Of a DNA stretch of 64,000 nucleotides, positions 56,254 to 64,000 are shown in pieces. The notes under the pieces are model-generated. The model saw only the letters and a list, made by a program, of their open reading frames with translations. It was not told the DNA's origin and did no database searches. Every line of letters begins with the position of its first letter. The first letter of the stretch is position 1. Position numbers and translations under genes: made by a program. The DNA is from Archaeoglobus sp. JdFR-37 (GTDB taxonomy: Archaea > Halobacteriota > Archaeoglobi > Archaeoglobales > Archaeoglobaceae): positions 59,196-123,195 of the forward strand of contig MTMY01000031.1 of assembly GCA_002010215.1 (NCBI GenBank), written 5' to 3'.

Positions 56254-56283
56254 AGACCCCCTGCGAAGCGAGGGGTGATTCAC
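56254..56283 (-). repeat. Small hairpin resembling an IS200/IS605 terminal structure (copy 2)
   Basis: In the gap between serB and the MacB-like permease, the minus strand reads TGAATCACCCCT, CGCTTCGC, AGGGGGTCTT. CCCCT pairs with AGGGG. Shape and flanks match the element at 15226-15250. No transposase or TnpB gene is present, so it would be a relic or a solo end. It could also act as a transcription terminator for serB on the other strand. Confidence 0.35.
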
Positions 56284-56363
56284 TTCAGGTTTTGTAAGGT
56301 TAATGGCAGGCACATCGATGCCACTGAAAGTGGCATTGCTCATGCCTCACGATCATTTCAAAA

Positions 56364-57479
56364 TCACTCATACCTTAAGGCCTCAATGGGCTCAAGTCTT
56401 GAAGCTTTCCAGGCAGGATAGGCAGCGCTGACGAGTGCTGTGGCGATTCCGAAGAGAATTCCTTCCACGATATACAGCACGGATGAAGCTTGGAATATAT
56501 ACTTGGCGGAGCCGAGAACAAGCATATCTATTGCATAACCTCCTGCTAGGCTCAGCACACCACCAATTATGCTGCCAGCGACGCCCAGAATAAGAGCCTC
56601 AGTCAAAAATATTCTGAGTATCGTCCCTCTGTAGGCTCCAATGGCCCGCATCACTCCTATCTCCTTTGTTCTCTCTATTGTTGACATCAGCATGATGTTC
56701 AGTATGCTCACTCCAGCTACGAAGAGGGATACTGCAGCTATTGCCATGAGAAAGATGGTCATCTGACCAAACACATCTTCGATTCTTTCTATTATCATCT
56801 TCAATTCGAATACAGAAACCTTTTCCTCTCTGGAATTTATGATCCTGTCAACAGACTTCTTAAAGGCCTCTATGTATTCAAGGCTCTCCACCTTAACTAT
56901 GACCTTAGAATACTCAGCATCTTTGAGCTTCCCGAAATCTTCTATAGAGATGAGGATGGCATTGTTGGGGTTTATGTCGAACCTTGCTCCTTCCTCCTTC
57001 AAAATGCCAGAAATTCTGAATTCCTCCCCTTTGATGATAATTTTACCTCCTATCCTCAAATTCAGCCTCTCTGCGATTTTGCTGCCAGCAACAGCTTCTC
57101 CTCTCCTAATACCTCCCTTTTCGACTTCGAAAAGCTCCTCAACGTAATCGATACCGAAGATGTTTACGGGTACCTTTTTTCCTCTGTAATCCAATAATTC
57201 AGTATAGCTTTTGATGGGTATTATAGATTCTGCGTAAGGTATTTTTCTAAGTTTGGATACTGTCCTCTCATCTATGGATAGATAGCCCTGAGAATACGCT
57301 GGAGTGACTATCAGTTCGTTGGCAAGGTCTTGGAAATTCTCCATGACTGTTGCCTTCAAACTCTCACTGAATATGCCGATGGATGCGATTGCCATCACAC
57401 CTATCAGAATTCCGATAACGGCAAGAGCACTCCTCATTTTGGCTCTGCCAAGGTTTCTTCTTGCAAGCTCAAGATACAT
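56364..57479 (-). CDS. MacB/FtsX-type ABC transporter permease
   Basis: A 371-residue permease. One membrane helix near the N-terminus (SALAVIGILIGVMAIASIGI) is followed by an extracellular MacB-type domain of about 200 residues. Three C-terminal helices hold the FtsX motif (STIERTKEIGVMRAIGAYRG). The family uses ATP to drive extracellular mechanical work or lipoprotein and peptide export rather than bulk transport. Overlaps its ATPase gene by 11 bases. Confidence 0.88.
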   Translation of the reverse strand: MYLELARRNLGRAKMRSALAVIGILIGVMAIASIGIFSESLKATVMENFQDLANELIVTPAYSQGYLSIDERTVSKLRKIPYAESIIPIKSYTELLDYRGKKVPVNIFGIDYVEELFEVEKGGIRRGEAVAGSKIAERLNLRIGGKIIIKGEEFRISGILKEEGARFDINPNNAILISIEDFGKLKDAEYSKVIVKVESLEYIEAFKKSVDRIINSREEKVSVFELKMIIERIEDVFGQMTIFLMAIAAVSLFVAGVSILNIMLMSTIERTKEIGVMRAIGAYRGTILRIFLTEALILGVAGSIIGGVLSLAGGYAIDMLVLGSAKYIFQASSVLYIVEGILFGIATALVSAAYPAWKASRLEPIEALRYE

Positions 57480-58140
57480 CTGTAATCACCCCGTCTATTA
57501 TCTTGTATATCCTTTCTGCGAACTCCGCCACCGATGGGTCGTGTGTTACAAGTACAACTGTAACACCCTCCTCTTCATTCAGCTTTCTGATTATCTCCAT
57601 AACTGCCTTTCCGCTTTTGGTATCAAGGTTACCAGTGGGCTCGTCACACAGTAATATGGAGGGGTTGTTCGCCAAAGCCCTTGCTATGGCTACACGTTGC
57701 TGCTGTCCTCCACTCAGCTCACTAGGTTTTCTGTGCATTTCGTCTTCCAATCCAACAATCGATAGAAGTTCCTCAGCTCTTTTCCTCCTTTCAAGCTTTG
57801 ATGCTCCTTTGAATATGGTCGGCAATTCAACGTTCTCAAGGGCAGTCAGGGTTGGAATAAGGTTATATTGCTGAAATATGAAGCCTATGGTATCTCTTCG
57901 GAGCTCTGTAAGTCCTTTATCTGAAAGCTGTGACGTATCAACACCGTTTATGAAAACCTTACCTTCTGTAGGTTTATCTAGGCAGCCTATGAGGTTTAGC
58001 AGGGTCGATTTGCCACTACCTGACGGCCCCATTATGGCAACGAATTCTCCTGTTTCCACGTTCATGGAGACTCCGTTGAGAGCTACAACTTCATACGCCC
58101 CGCTCCGGTAAACCTTCGTAACGTCTACAAGCCGGATCAT
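57469..58140 (-). CDS. MacB/LolD-type ABC transporter ATPase
   Basis: A 223-residue ATPase with Walker A GPSGSGKSTLLNLIG, Q-loop FIFQQYNLIPTLTALENVELP, signature LSGGQQQRVAIARAL and Walker B SILLCDEPTGNLD. These are the hallmarks of the MacB/LolD/FtsE group, whose partners are the four-helix permeases. It sits between the exported CARDB-like protein and the permease; its ATG overlaps the stop of the former (ATGA). Confidence 0.93.
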   Translation of the reverse strand: MIRLVDVTKVYRSGAYEVVALNGVSMNVETGEFVAIMGPSGSGKSTLLNLIGCLDKPTEGKVFINGVDTSQLSDKGLTELRRDTIGFIFQQYNLIPTLTALENVELPTIFKGASKLERRKRAEELLSIVGLEDEMHRKPSELSGGQQQRVAIARALANNPSILLCDEPTGNLDTKSGKAVMEIIRKLNEEEGVTVVLVTHDPSVAEFAERIYKIIDGVITDVS

Positions 58141-59489
58141 CTTGATCTTATCCAGATCAGGGCGACTATGGCTATCACCGCAACTGCCGATATTATAGCA
58201 ATTATTGAGAGCTTGCTCTCAGTTTTTTCAACGCTGGAGGCAGGTATCTCGATTGGGTAACTAACTTCTATTTTTTTACCCACGTCATTCATCCATGTAA
58301 TCTTGAGTGTAGCAGTATCTGTGGTGTTTCCAAGATTAAACTCAAAGCTGTCGAAGTCTGAAGGAGGAAGTGTGCCCAGATAATAGGTCTTCCTTTCATC
58401 GCCGCTTGTAATCTCCAGTAATATGTTTCGAGCGTTGCCCAGTCCAACATTGCTGACGTCTCCTGAGATTCTGACTCCATCAGCATCTTTTTCTACCTCA
58501 AGATTGCTCAGGACTACTGGACTCTCGTTAATCACTCTTATAGCAATCTCTTTAGTCATAAGGTATTCTATACTTACAGTGTCTTTGTAGCTCACTTTTA
58601 ACTGTATCTTGCTTTGATGTGGCTTATCTGGCGAATACAAGACTTCCAATGTTCTGCTCTCTGAGCTGGCCATTACAGGGATGTCAAGTTCTTCGGAAGA
58701 AAATGTTCCTGCATCTGAAATTAGCTGGATTTTTATGGAGTATATCTTGTCATCTCTTAGGTTAGTAATCCCCACTTCTATTGGAACGACGTCATTGAGC
58801 ATGGCTAATGAGGGGGAGGATATGTTTAGGAACAAGCCACCACTCTCGCGATATTCAGGTCTGATGATTTGGGTTATTTCATGGTAGTTTCGGCCGTTGT
58901 AGAACTTGATTTTGAAAATGAGCTCTTCAGGTTTTGTTGGATAGAAGGTGAAAGCTCCCTGTCCGTTACTGACATGTATTGTACGAGGAGTTGCGTTGAA
59001 CATAGGTTCCACAACCACGCTAGAGAGCTGTATAGGACTTATGATGTGGAATTCAACCGTGTTGACCTCGTTTAATGTGATGATGGACTTATTCAAAATC
59101 AGTTCTGGCATCCTTTCCTCGACCCTAACTACCATTATTTGCTTTACTGACCCATTTGAAGTACTGATTCGGACATCTATTCTGTATTTCCCTGGTTCAT
59201 TTGCTTTCACCGTAAAAGGAAGCTCATAGGTGGAACCAGATTTGAGCTGACCAATTGAAGAAATAATTGCTGGTTCAATTTTTATGCCAGCTGGAGCGAA
59301 GAAAACAACACTGTTGATGGAGGTATCCTCACTTGCAACTATTTTGAGTAGCCCGTCTGCTTCATCACCTGGCAGAAGAATCGGGGGATCCATCTGTATT
59401 TCAGAAACTACTACTTGAGCGGATGCAGGTATTGCAGATATCGTGCATATGATGAGTAAAAATGCTATTGTACCTAGTTTCTTCAACAC
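58137..59489 (-). CDS. Exported CARDB/S-layer-like protein of the ABC exporter operon
   Basis: A 450-residue protein with a signal peptide ending around IPASAQ, several beta-sandwich repeats of the COG1361/CARDB kind (for example LLPGDEADGLLKIVASEDTS and VPIEVGITNLRDDKIYSIKI), and one C-terminal membrane helix (IIAIISAVAVIAIVALIWI) followed by RSR. It is thus anchored in the membrane with its bulk outside. It is the first gene of the operon with a MacB-type ATPase and permease, which may act upon it or with it. No sorting motif of the PGF type is seen. Confidence 0.75.
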   Translation of the reverse strand: MLKKLGTIAFLLIICTISAIPASAQVVVSEIQMDPPILLPGDEADGLLKIVASEDTSINSVVFFAPAGIKIEPAIISSIGQLKSGSTYELPFTVKANEPGKYRIDVRISTSNGSVKQIMVVRVEERMPELILNKSIITLNEVNTVEFHIISPIQLSSVVVEPMFNATPRTIHVSNGQGAFTFYPTKPEELIFKIKFYNGRNYHEITQIIRPEYRESGGLFLNISSPSLAMLNDVVPIEVGITNLRDDKIYSIKIQLISDAGTFSSEELDIPVMASSESRTLEVLYSPDKPHQSKIQLKVSYKDTVSIEYLMTKEIAIRVINESPVVLSNLEVEKDADGVRISGDVSNVGLGNARNILLEITSGDERKTYYLGTLPPSDFDSFEFNLGNTTDTATLKITWMNDVGKKIEVSYPIEIPASSVEKTESKLSIIAIISAVAVIAIVALIWIRSR

Positions 59490-59602
59490 TTAAACACCTC
59501 CTCTTTCCAACATACTCCTTGCTATTTTTAAAGTTATGTTTGCCTCAATCCATGCAGCTACAATGATCTCAGGATTATTGAGATTAAAGCAAGGGTTGAG
59601 TA

Positions 59603-60062
59603 TTACCTGACGTCGTCTTTTATTAAAACCTGCTCTTTTTTACCGGTTAGATATCTCACAATTTCATAAGAGATTTTGAAGCCTGCTACTCTTGCTATGA
59701 TGATGGCAGGGATTTCGAAGATTCCATGAGGAATTATTAAAGAGTAAACTAGGCCATTTGGAATTTTTAGATTGACATTCTTATAACAAACCATTTGAGA
59801 TGCCAGTAAAAATTAAGTTCAGAAGTGTGTAACATCTAGAACTAGGGACCAATAATAAAAATATTAACCTAAAATTGTTAACGAGTATTGGAAAAAGACT
59901 AACTGGAGAAAATTTGGAGAATTCCGTGATACTATCTGGATTGACATCATCAAAATTTATTTCGCTATTATATTTATTAAAATTAGTAAATCCTATAACA
60001 AACGATGCTCCAAAATCCAGAAGCTATGAAGTCTCTAATGTTTTCGATAGCTCCTCCCGACC
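59603..60062 (-). pseudogene. Decayed SpoIIM-family membrane protein gene
   Basis: Minus-strand pieces of one protein appear in different frames. A middle part in the frame 60023-59784 reads FGASFVIGFTNF and then FSPVSLFPILVNNFRLIFLL, the 'LVNNxR' mark of SpoIIM (DUF95) proteins. The C-terminal part is in another frame (59794-59603): SLIIPHGIFEIPAIIIARVA, the family's 'PHGxxE' block. A TAG at 60024-60026 and at least one frame change break the gene. The N-terminal stretch ENIRDFIASGFW is in a third frame. The gene is dead unless sequencing errors explain it. Confidence 0.6.
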
Positions 60063-60066
60063 TACT

Positions 60067-60243
60067 CTATTCTAGCCTTATGGTAGGCTTTGCCGTTACT
60101 CTCAAGTCTCTAACTCTATGGACTTTTACAGTTAAACATGCAAGATAGTTATCGACTGGGAGAGCTTTTGTTTCAGCGTCGGTTCCTACAATAATCTTCG
60201 CATTTTACCAGTTCTATTCTGTGGCCAATCTTCTTTAACTTTT
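60067..60243 (-). pseudogene. Decayed gene of unknown family, upstream of the SpoIIM relic
   Basis: In the frame 60204-60067 the minus strand encodes AKIIVGTDAETKALPVDNYL, then a basic stretch VKVHRVRDLRVTAKPTIRLE ending at TAG 60067-60069. A plausible continuation, VKKLKKIGHRIELVK, lies just upstream in another frame (about 60243-60200). The codon pattern is protein-like, but no full gene exists and I do not recognise the family. It fills the gap between the SpoIIM relic and the SRP RNA. Confidence 0.4.
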
Positions 60244-60274
60244 TAACTCAACTACAACCACTCAACAGCAAACC

Positions 60275-60282
60275 TTAATATA
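60275..60282 (+). promoter_or_regulatory. TATA box of the SRP RNA gene
   Basis: ttaatata is centred about 26 bases before the first paired base of the 7S RNA, the expected spacing for an archaeal promoter. Confidence 0.6.
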
Positions 60283-60303
60283 CTTCCCACAACTATTATT
60301 TCT

Positions 60304-60614
60304 GGTGGGCTAGGCTGGGGGGTTCGGCGTCCTCTGTAACCCGAAACCGTCGTGATGCGGGGGCCGAAGCCGAAGGAAGGCCCAGCTAGCGGGGAGGTAG
60401 TAGCTGGGTGTTTCGTAGAATCCCCGTCCCGAAGGGTCGGCGGTTGCGGGTAGGCTTCCCGGAGGGGATGTTGCCCGCATTTGCCGGAGGAACCGGCTGA
60501 GGCCCGGAAGGGAGCAAGCCCACTCCGGACGTTCGACGCTTTCGGGGGTGCGGGGAGGAGGAGCACCCAGCTATGAAACCCCGTGATGCTGGGCCGACCG
60601 GAGGCGTGCCCACC
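60304..60614 (+). ncRNA. Signal recognition particle 7S RNA
   Basis: A 311-base, very G+C-rich RNA in an AT-rich setting. The ends GGTGGGC (60304-60310) and GCCCACC (60608-60614) pair to form the archaeal helix 1. The 5' domain contains the GGGGGGTTCGGCGTCC and TGTAACCCGAAACCG loop sequences. The SRP54-binding helix 8 has GAGGAACCGG and GAGGCCCGGAAGGGAGCA, the near-universal SRP motif. It targets secretory and membrane proteins to the translocon together with SRP19 and SRP54, which are not in this window. Confidence 0.95.
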
Positions 60615-60713
60615 ATTTATTATTCAATTTTTCAATTCTGCTAGTTTCTACCCCACTCTACTCACTCCACCTCTGCCCAAAAAATATTAATCAGCGGCAG
60701 TACCTTCGCCAGT

Positions 60714-61523
60714 ATGAGTCAGTATAAGGGAGAAATAGCCGTAATTTCATCTGCAATTCTTATGGGTTCGTTGCCTATCTTTGTAAGGAATATCGCCTTA
60801 AATCCTGCATCTCTTGCCTTTTTCAGACTTTTTGTTGCAACCCTTATACTCGCCACAGCTATGGTTTTGATGCGAGAATGGCCGGTGCTGGTGGAAGTGA
60901 GAAAAGTACTTCTTCTGGGCACTGCAAATGCCGTGACAATTGTGTCATACATCGCTGCTATCCAGAACCTTCAGGCTGCTATGGCTGCTATTTTGCTCTA
61001 TATGGCACCCGTTTATGTTCTCATCTATTCAATGTTCAGAGGGGAAGTCTCTAAGAGCTCACTGATGGCACTTCCGCTTTGCATGCTCGGCCTCTATCTG
61101 GCTCTATCCCCCTACGGTGAGGTCAACAAGGGGTTGATATTCGGTATAGTTTCCGGTCTCGCATATTCGGTTTTCTTTATTCTCATAAAGGAACTGCGAA
61201 AATTCTATCCATCACTCCAGCTCACGTTTTTGAATGTTGCCATTGCCTCCATCCTTCTATCTCCATCCCTCTTTGTTTTGAGCGGAAATTTCAATCTTGT
61301 GTGGGTAGCTGCTCTGGGCATCATTCCCACCGCTATTCCATTCTTTCTGCTGAATTATGGAATGAAATTTACTAGACTTGACAGGGCGCCGATTCTGGCG
61401 CTAATAGAACCTGTTGCTGCTGGATTCTTTGGATTCATAATCTTAAATGAAGTTCTTACCTTCAAGCAGCTCATTGGTGCAGCATTTGTTCTTGCAGGCA
61501 TCATATTTGCATTGAGGGATTAG
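60714..61523 (+). CDS. EamA/DMT-family transporter
   Basis: A 269-residue protein with ten predicted membrane helices in two EamA repeats. Motifs are ILMGSLPIFVRNIALNPASL, FFRLFVATLILATAMVL, AILLYMAPVYVLIYS and LALIEPVAAGFFGFIIL. It is a second, divergent member of the family besides that at 47133-47960. Substrate unknown. ATG at 60714, 100 bases after the SRP RNA. Confidence 0.86.
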   Translation: MSQYKGEIAVISSAILMGSLPIFVRNIALNPASLAFFRLFVATLILATAMVLMREWPVLVEVRKVLLLGTANAVTIVSYIAAIQNLQAAMAAILLYMAPVYVLIYSMFRGEVSKSSLMALPLCMLGLYLALSPYGEVNKGLIFGIVSGLAYSVFFILIKELRKFYPSLQLTFLNVAIASILLSPSLFVLSGNFNLVWVAALGIIPTAIPFFLLNYGMKFTRLDRAPILALIEPVAAGFFGFIILNEVLTFKQLIGAAFVLAGIIFALRD

Positions 61524-61612
61524 TTGTTAGAATGTTAACTGGAAGAACTTCCGGCGTATCTACACATCAAGGGTGCTTGAAAAACGCTTCAAGCCAAAAA
61601 TAATTCAAAAAT

Positions 61613-63556
61613 TCAGAGAAATATTGTAAAGAGTACGTATCCAAGTATCAGCATCACCAGTGAATGCTTGACCCCTGCCGAGATGCTACCCTCACCCATC
61701 ACCCCTGCGACAATTCCCGCAAAAAGCCCCTGAAATACGGCGGCGTGCATAAAGATGTTCTTGTATGTCGTCACATCAATGCTCTGGAGCATTCCGAACT
61801 GACCGCCGCCTTCAGCAACTTTTGCTGCACTTTCTGCCAGAGTTGACAGGAATGTTGTGGAGATTATGTAAACAATCCCTATGAATACAAGGAAGGAGAT
61901 GTAGATTATTATGACGTACATGAACATGTTTGACATCCTTTCTCTCCTGAGAAGGTCCGCACTGCTGGCGTCCTTGGCGGAAATCATGAGCACATCTGTA
62001 ACGTTTCCTGTGGAGCGCAGTGCTTCATTCAGCAGCGTAACGGTTCTCGATAGCTCATACACTCTGAGACGATTGGCAAATCTCACAAGGGCATCACTTA
62101 AGCTTATTCCCCAGTCAAGATCAGCCTTTATCCGCTGTATTTCCTTCTTGAGGGGGCTTGTGTCGGTTTTGGCTATCATGGATATTGCTCGATATATTGG
62201 CATACCGCTTTCATTTGCTGATGCGAGCTTGTTCAGGAAAATAGGTGTGAGGCGGAGCGTCCTTTTTGCTTTCCTCCTTGAAGCCTCAAAGAAAATGACG
62301 AAGGGAAGCAGCATTATGATGAGAGAGAAGAAAATGTAGTCGTCCACCTCGAATACGTACTTCATGAAATCCCCGGTGTAGGTTTCCTGCATGAGGCCAT
62401 AAATCATAAATCCCAGACCTGCTGGCACGGAGAAGACAAACGTGTAAATCGGTTTTTCCTTGATTATTCTTAGGGGATGCTTTAGACTCTGTATCATTCT
62501 GTAGCTTTTGAGCTTCTTGTTCAGTTTTTTAAGTTCCTCTTCAGAACCTTCTGGATTGTATTTTTTCTTCAAGTTTGAGAACCTCTCGGAGAGAATCGGA
62601 GCATTTCCTTCTTCAGTTGGGGTGAGAATCTTGATAGTCATGGCGAAGAAGAATGAACCTATCGGGATGACCATATAGATGACGGCATAAAGAGCAGTCT
62701 CGTCTCCCTGGCCCATTACTACCATGACTGTCTGGATTATGATCAGGAAGAGAGGACCTGCCACAAAAGCCGTTATGTAGCTTTCAGCCATTAAACCAAG
62801 GAACTCCAAGAAGTTCTTCTGATCTTGTCTTGACCTCTCCAGATAGAATTCGGCCCTCTCTTCCAGATATCTAGTTATATCTCCTCCGCTATCGAGAATT
62901 GTTATGATACCGTGAAGGAATTCCTTAAAGTTTTCAGAAGGTGATAATTCAACGGCATCTGCCAGAGCTGTCCTCAGGTCCTTCCCCAAAAGCTCCATAT
63001 CTCTTATTATTCTTGAAGCCTCCTTTGACACCTCACCATACACCTCGTGATTAGATGCCAGAGACTCAAAAACTTCAATCAGACTCATTCCTCCCTTTGT
63101 GAGGGAGTACATGAACATAATGGCATGGGGTAGGACTCTGTCAATCTTGCTCTTTCTATCGCTTATTATCATGCTGGGATATAATGTGAAGGCCATATGA
63201 GAAACGAAGTAAAGAACAACTGCAATCACAGTTACTATCAGGAATGAGTAAATAAACGGTCTCACAGTCATCCAGTACCCGTACACAGACTCAGGAATGG
63301 CTATTGGGAAAATTGACTCAGGAATGCCTATGAAGAAGACCACAACGATGGCAATTAGCAGCCCCAGCAACCCACCAACAATTGCAAAGATCAGCGAGAC
63401 CATTCTTGCTGTTGCAATGTACATTTCTGGAGGCATTGAAATCTGGGCCATTTGGAGTGAGTGTTCTAAATCATAGTACTTGTACATCTTTTTCTTAATT
63501 CTTTCACCAAAAACTCTGTATCCAAGATACGTGAAATAATTCGCCTCCTTAAACAT
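61613..63556 (-). CDS. FlaJ/TadC-type membrane platform protein of a type IV pilus-like system
   Basis: A 647-residue protein with two T2SF (GspF-like) domains. The first, RVLPHAIMFMYSLTKGGMSL, lies around residue 140; the second, LTPIFLNKLASANESGMPIY, around residue 430. Membrane helices in groups are found between them and at the C-terminus. The large double-domain layout is typical of archaeal pilus platforms. It partners the ATPase encoded just upstream, whose end it overlaps by eight bases. No pilin or prepilin peptidase gene is in view, so archaellum, adhesion pilus or another system cannot be separated. Confidence 0.85.
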   Translation of the reverse strand: MFKEANYFTYLGYRVFGERIKKKMYKYYDLEHSLQMAQISMPPEMYIATARMVSLIFAIVGGLLGLLIAIVVVFFIGIPESIFPIAIPESVYGYWMTVRPFIYSFLIVTVIAVVLYFVSHMAFTLYPSMIISDRKSKIDRVLPHAIMFMYSLTKGGMSLIEVFESLASNHEVYGEVSKEASRIIRDMELLGKDLRTALADAVELSPSENFKEFLHGIITILDSGGDITRYLEERAEFYLERSRQDQKNFLEFLGLMAESYITAFVAGPLFLIIIQTVMVVMGQGDETALYAVIYMVIPIGSFFFAMTIKILTPTEEGNAPILSERFSNLKKKYNPEGSEEELKKLNKKLKSYRMIQSLKHPLRIIKEKPIYTFVFSVPAGLGFMIYGLMQETYTGDFMKYVFEVDDYIFFSLIIMLLPFVIFFEASRRKAKRTLRLTPIFLNKLASANESGMPIYRAISMIAKTDTSPLKKEIQRIKADLDWGISLSDALVRFANRLRVYELSRTVTLLNEALRSTGNVTDVLMISAKDASSADLLRRERMSNMFMYVIIIYISFLVFIGIVYIISTTFLSTLAESAAKVAEGGGQFGMLQSIDVTTYKNIFMHAAVFQGLFAGIVAGVMGEGSISAGVKHSLVMLILGYVLFTIFL

Positions 63557-64000
63557 AGCTACCCCCCAGAATTTCTTTCATGAGCTTCTCGGGGTTATTT
63601 TGATAGGTGTGGATAATACTGGCAACCTTCCTGAAATCCCTGATGTTGTGCTCAATCATGAATTCTAGAATTTTTTTCCTTCTCTCGATCTCTTCAAAAA
63701 GCTCCTTCTGGCTCCAGCCTCTTGACCTTCTGATGGTTTCAAGCGCTTTTGAACTCCCAACAAGTGTGTGCTTGTCCTTAACACTATCCCATGCAAATAC
63801 TGTTACAGTTCTGATCATCTTGGTATATGGGTCCATTCCCACGATTTCAGCAATCTCTATGTTCCTTCTCACCCTTTTGTTCCCAACGTACGTTTGAGCC
63901 TGAATACTAATTATATCCAGAGCCTCCAGCATAGCTCGAGGCACATTAATCGGCGGGTTCTCAAGCCTGTGTATCGCACCATTCACACTATCAGCATGCA
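63549..64000 (-). CDS. Type II/IV secretion ATPase of the FlaI/GspE type (partial, C-terminal end)
   Basis: About 150 C-terminal residues. The frame enters from beyond the right edge with HADSVNGAIHRLENPPINVP, the conserved His-box region of VirB11/PilT/FlaI ATPases, then LDIISIQAQTYVGNKRVRRN and GWSQKELFEEIERRKKILEF. The P loop and Walker B lie outside the window. The gene powers assembly of the pilus-like structure with the FlaJ-type protein downstream. Confidence 0.87.
   Translation of the reverse strand, partial: HADSVNGAIHRLENPPINVPRAMLEALDIISIQAQTYVGNKRVRRNIEIAEIVGMDPYTKMIRTVTVFAWDSVKDKHTLVGSSKALETIRRSRGWSQKELFEEIERRKKILEFMIEHNIRDFRKVASIIHTYQNNPEKLMKEILGGSYV

Noticed and set aside
59875..60075. 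66-codon plus-strand frame in the gap before the SRP RNA
   Set aside because: It lies opposite the decayed SpoIIM gene, whose minus-strand fragments show real family motifs; the plus-strand protein has none.
60252..60566. 104-codon minus-strand frame across the SRP RNA
   Set aside because: The region is clearly the 7S RNA; the frame is open only because stop codons are rare in such G+C-rich sequence.

Overview
The window reads as chromosomal DNA of a euryarchaeon, most likely a member of the Archaeoglobales (Archaeoglobus/Ferroglobus/Geoglobus type). Pointers are: RNA polymerase B split into B'' and B' genes and A into A' and A''; a roughly 300-residue double-domain tRNA-splicing endonuclease like that of A. 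fulgidus; HdrA-type electron-transfer proteins; archaeal pantoate kinase, MptE and CbiZ; PGF-CTERM surface anchoring; many TATA boxes placed so that transcripts would be leaderless. The genus is inferred and was not tested by any search.

Layout. 1-1760: end of a KaiC/RAD55-like ATPase, a CcdA-like membrane protein, and RNase Z. 1849-15034 (minus strand): one large information-processing operon, read right to left as tRNA-Lys, rpoH, rpoB2, rpoB1, rpoA1, rpoA2, L30e, NusA-like, S12, S7, EF-2, EF-1A, S10. 15339-29108: mixed genes including NreA (PCNA-binding repair protein), a UPF0282 metallo-hydrolase, GNAT, tRNA-Asn, tRNA endonuclease, stand-alone LigD-type phosphoesterase, MetRS, a racemase, an XRE/DUF2178 pair, a DJ-1 protein with a broken cyclase gene, a multi-cluster radical SAM protein, HisB-HisA and a small basic protein. 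29233-36718: IleRS, MptE, two glycosyltransferases, a UPF0104 membrane protein, a zinc-ribbon protein and an Nfu protein.

36846-44587 is the most interesting region: an apparent corrinoid (B12-type) scavenging locus. It encodes a BtuC permease, BtuD ATPase, CbiZ amidohydrolase, two large secreted proteins and a BtuF-type lipoprotein. Both secreted proteins carry a domain resembling the beta domain (DUF4430) of vertebrate transcobalamin/intrinsic factor. The second also has an alpha6/alpha6-type repeat domain and a PGF-CTERM anchor, so it has both halves of the vertebrate B12 carriers in reversed order. The inferred flow is surface capture, then BtuF, then BtuCD, then amidohydrolysis by CbiZ for remodelling.

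44622-56219: HisG, KptA, SpoVG, NikR, an EamA transporter, a CDP-alcohol phosphatidyltransferase, an Lrp regulator with a cysteine-rich tail, pantoate kinase with CoaBC (CoA synthesis), an eight-motif polyferredoxin with an HdrA-MvhD fusion, and SerB. 56364-64000: a MacB-type ABC exporter with an exported CARDB-like protein, two decayed genes (one SpoIIM family), the SRP 7S RNA, a second EamA transporter, and the FlaJ/FlaI-like core of a type IV pilus-like machine that runs off the right edge.

No CRISPR array, prophage or intact insertion sequence was seen. Two short hairpins resembling IS200/IS605 ends lie in intergenic gaps.
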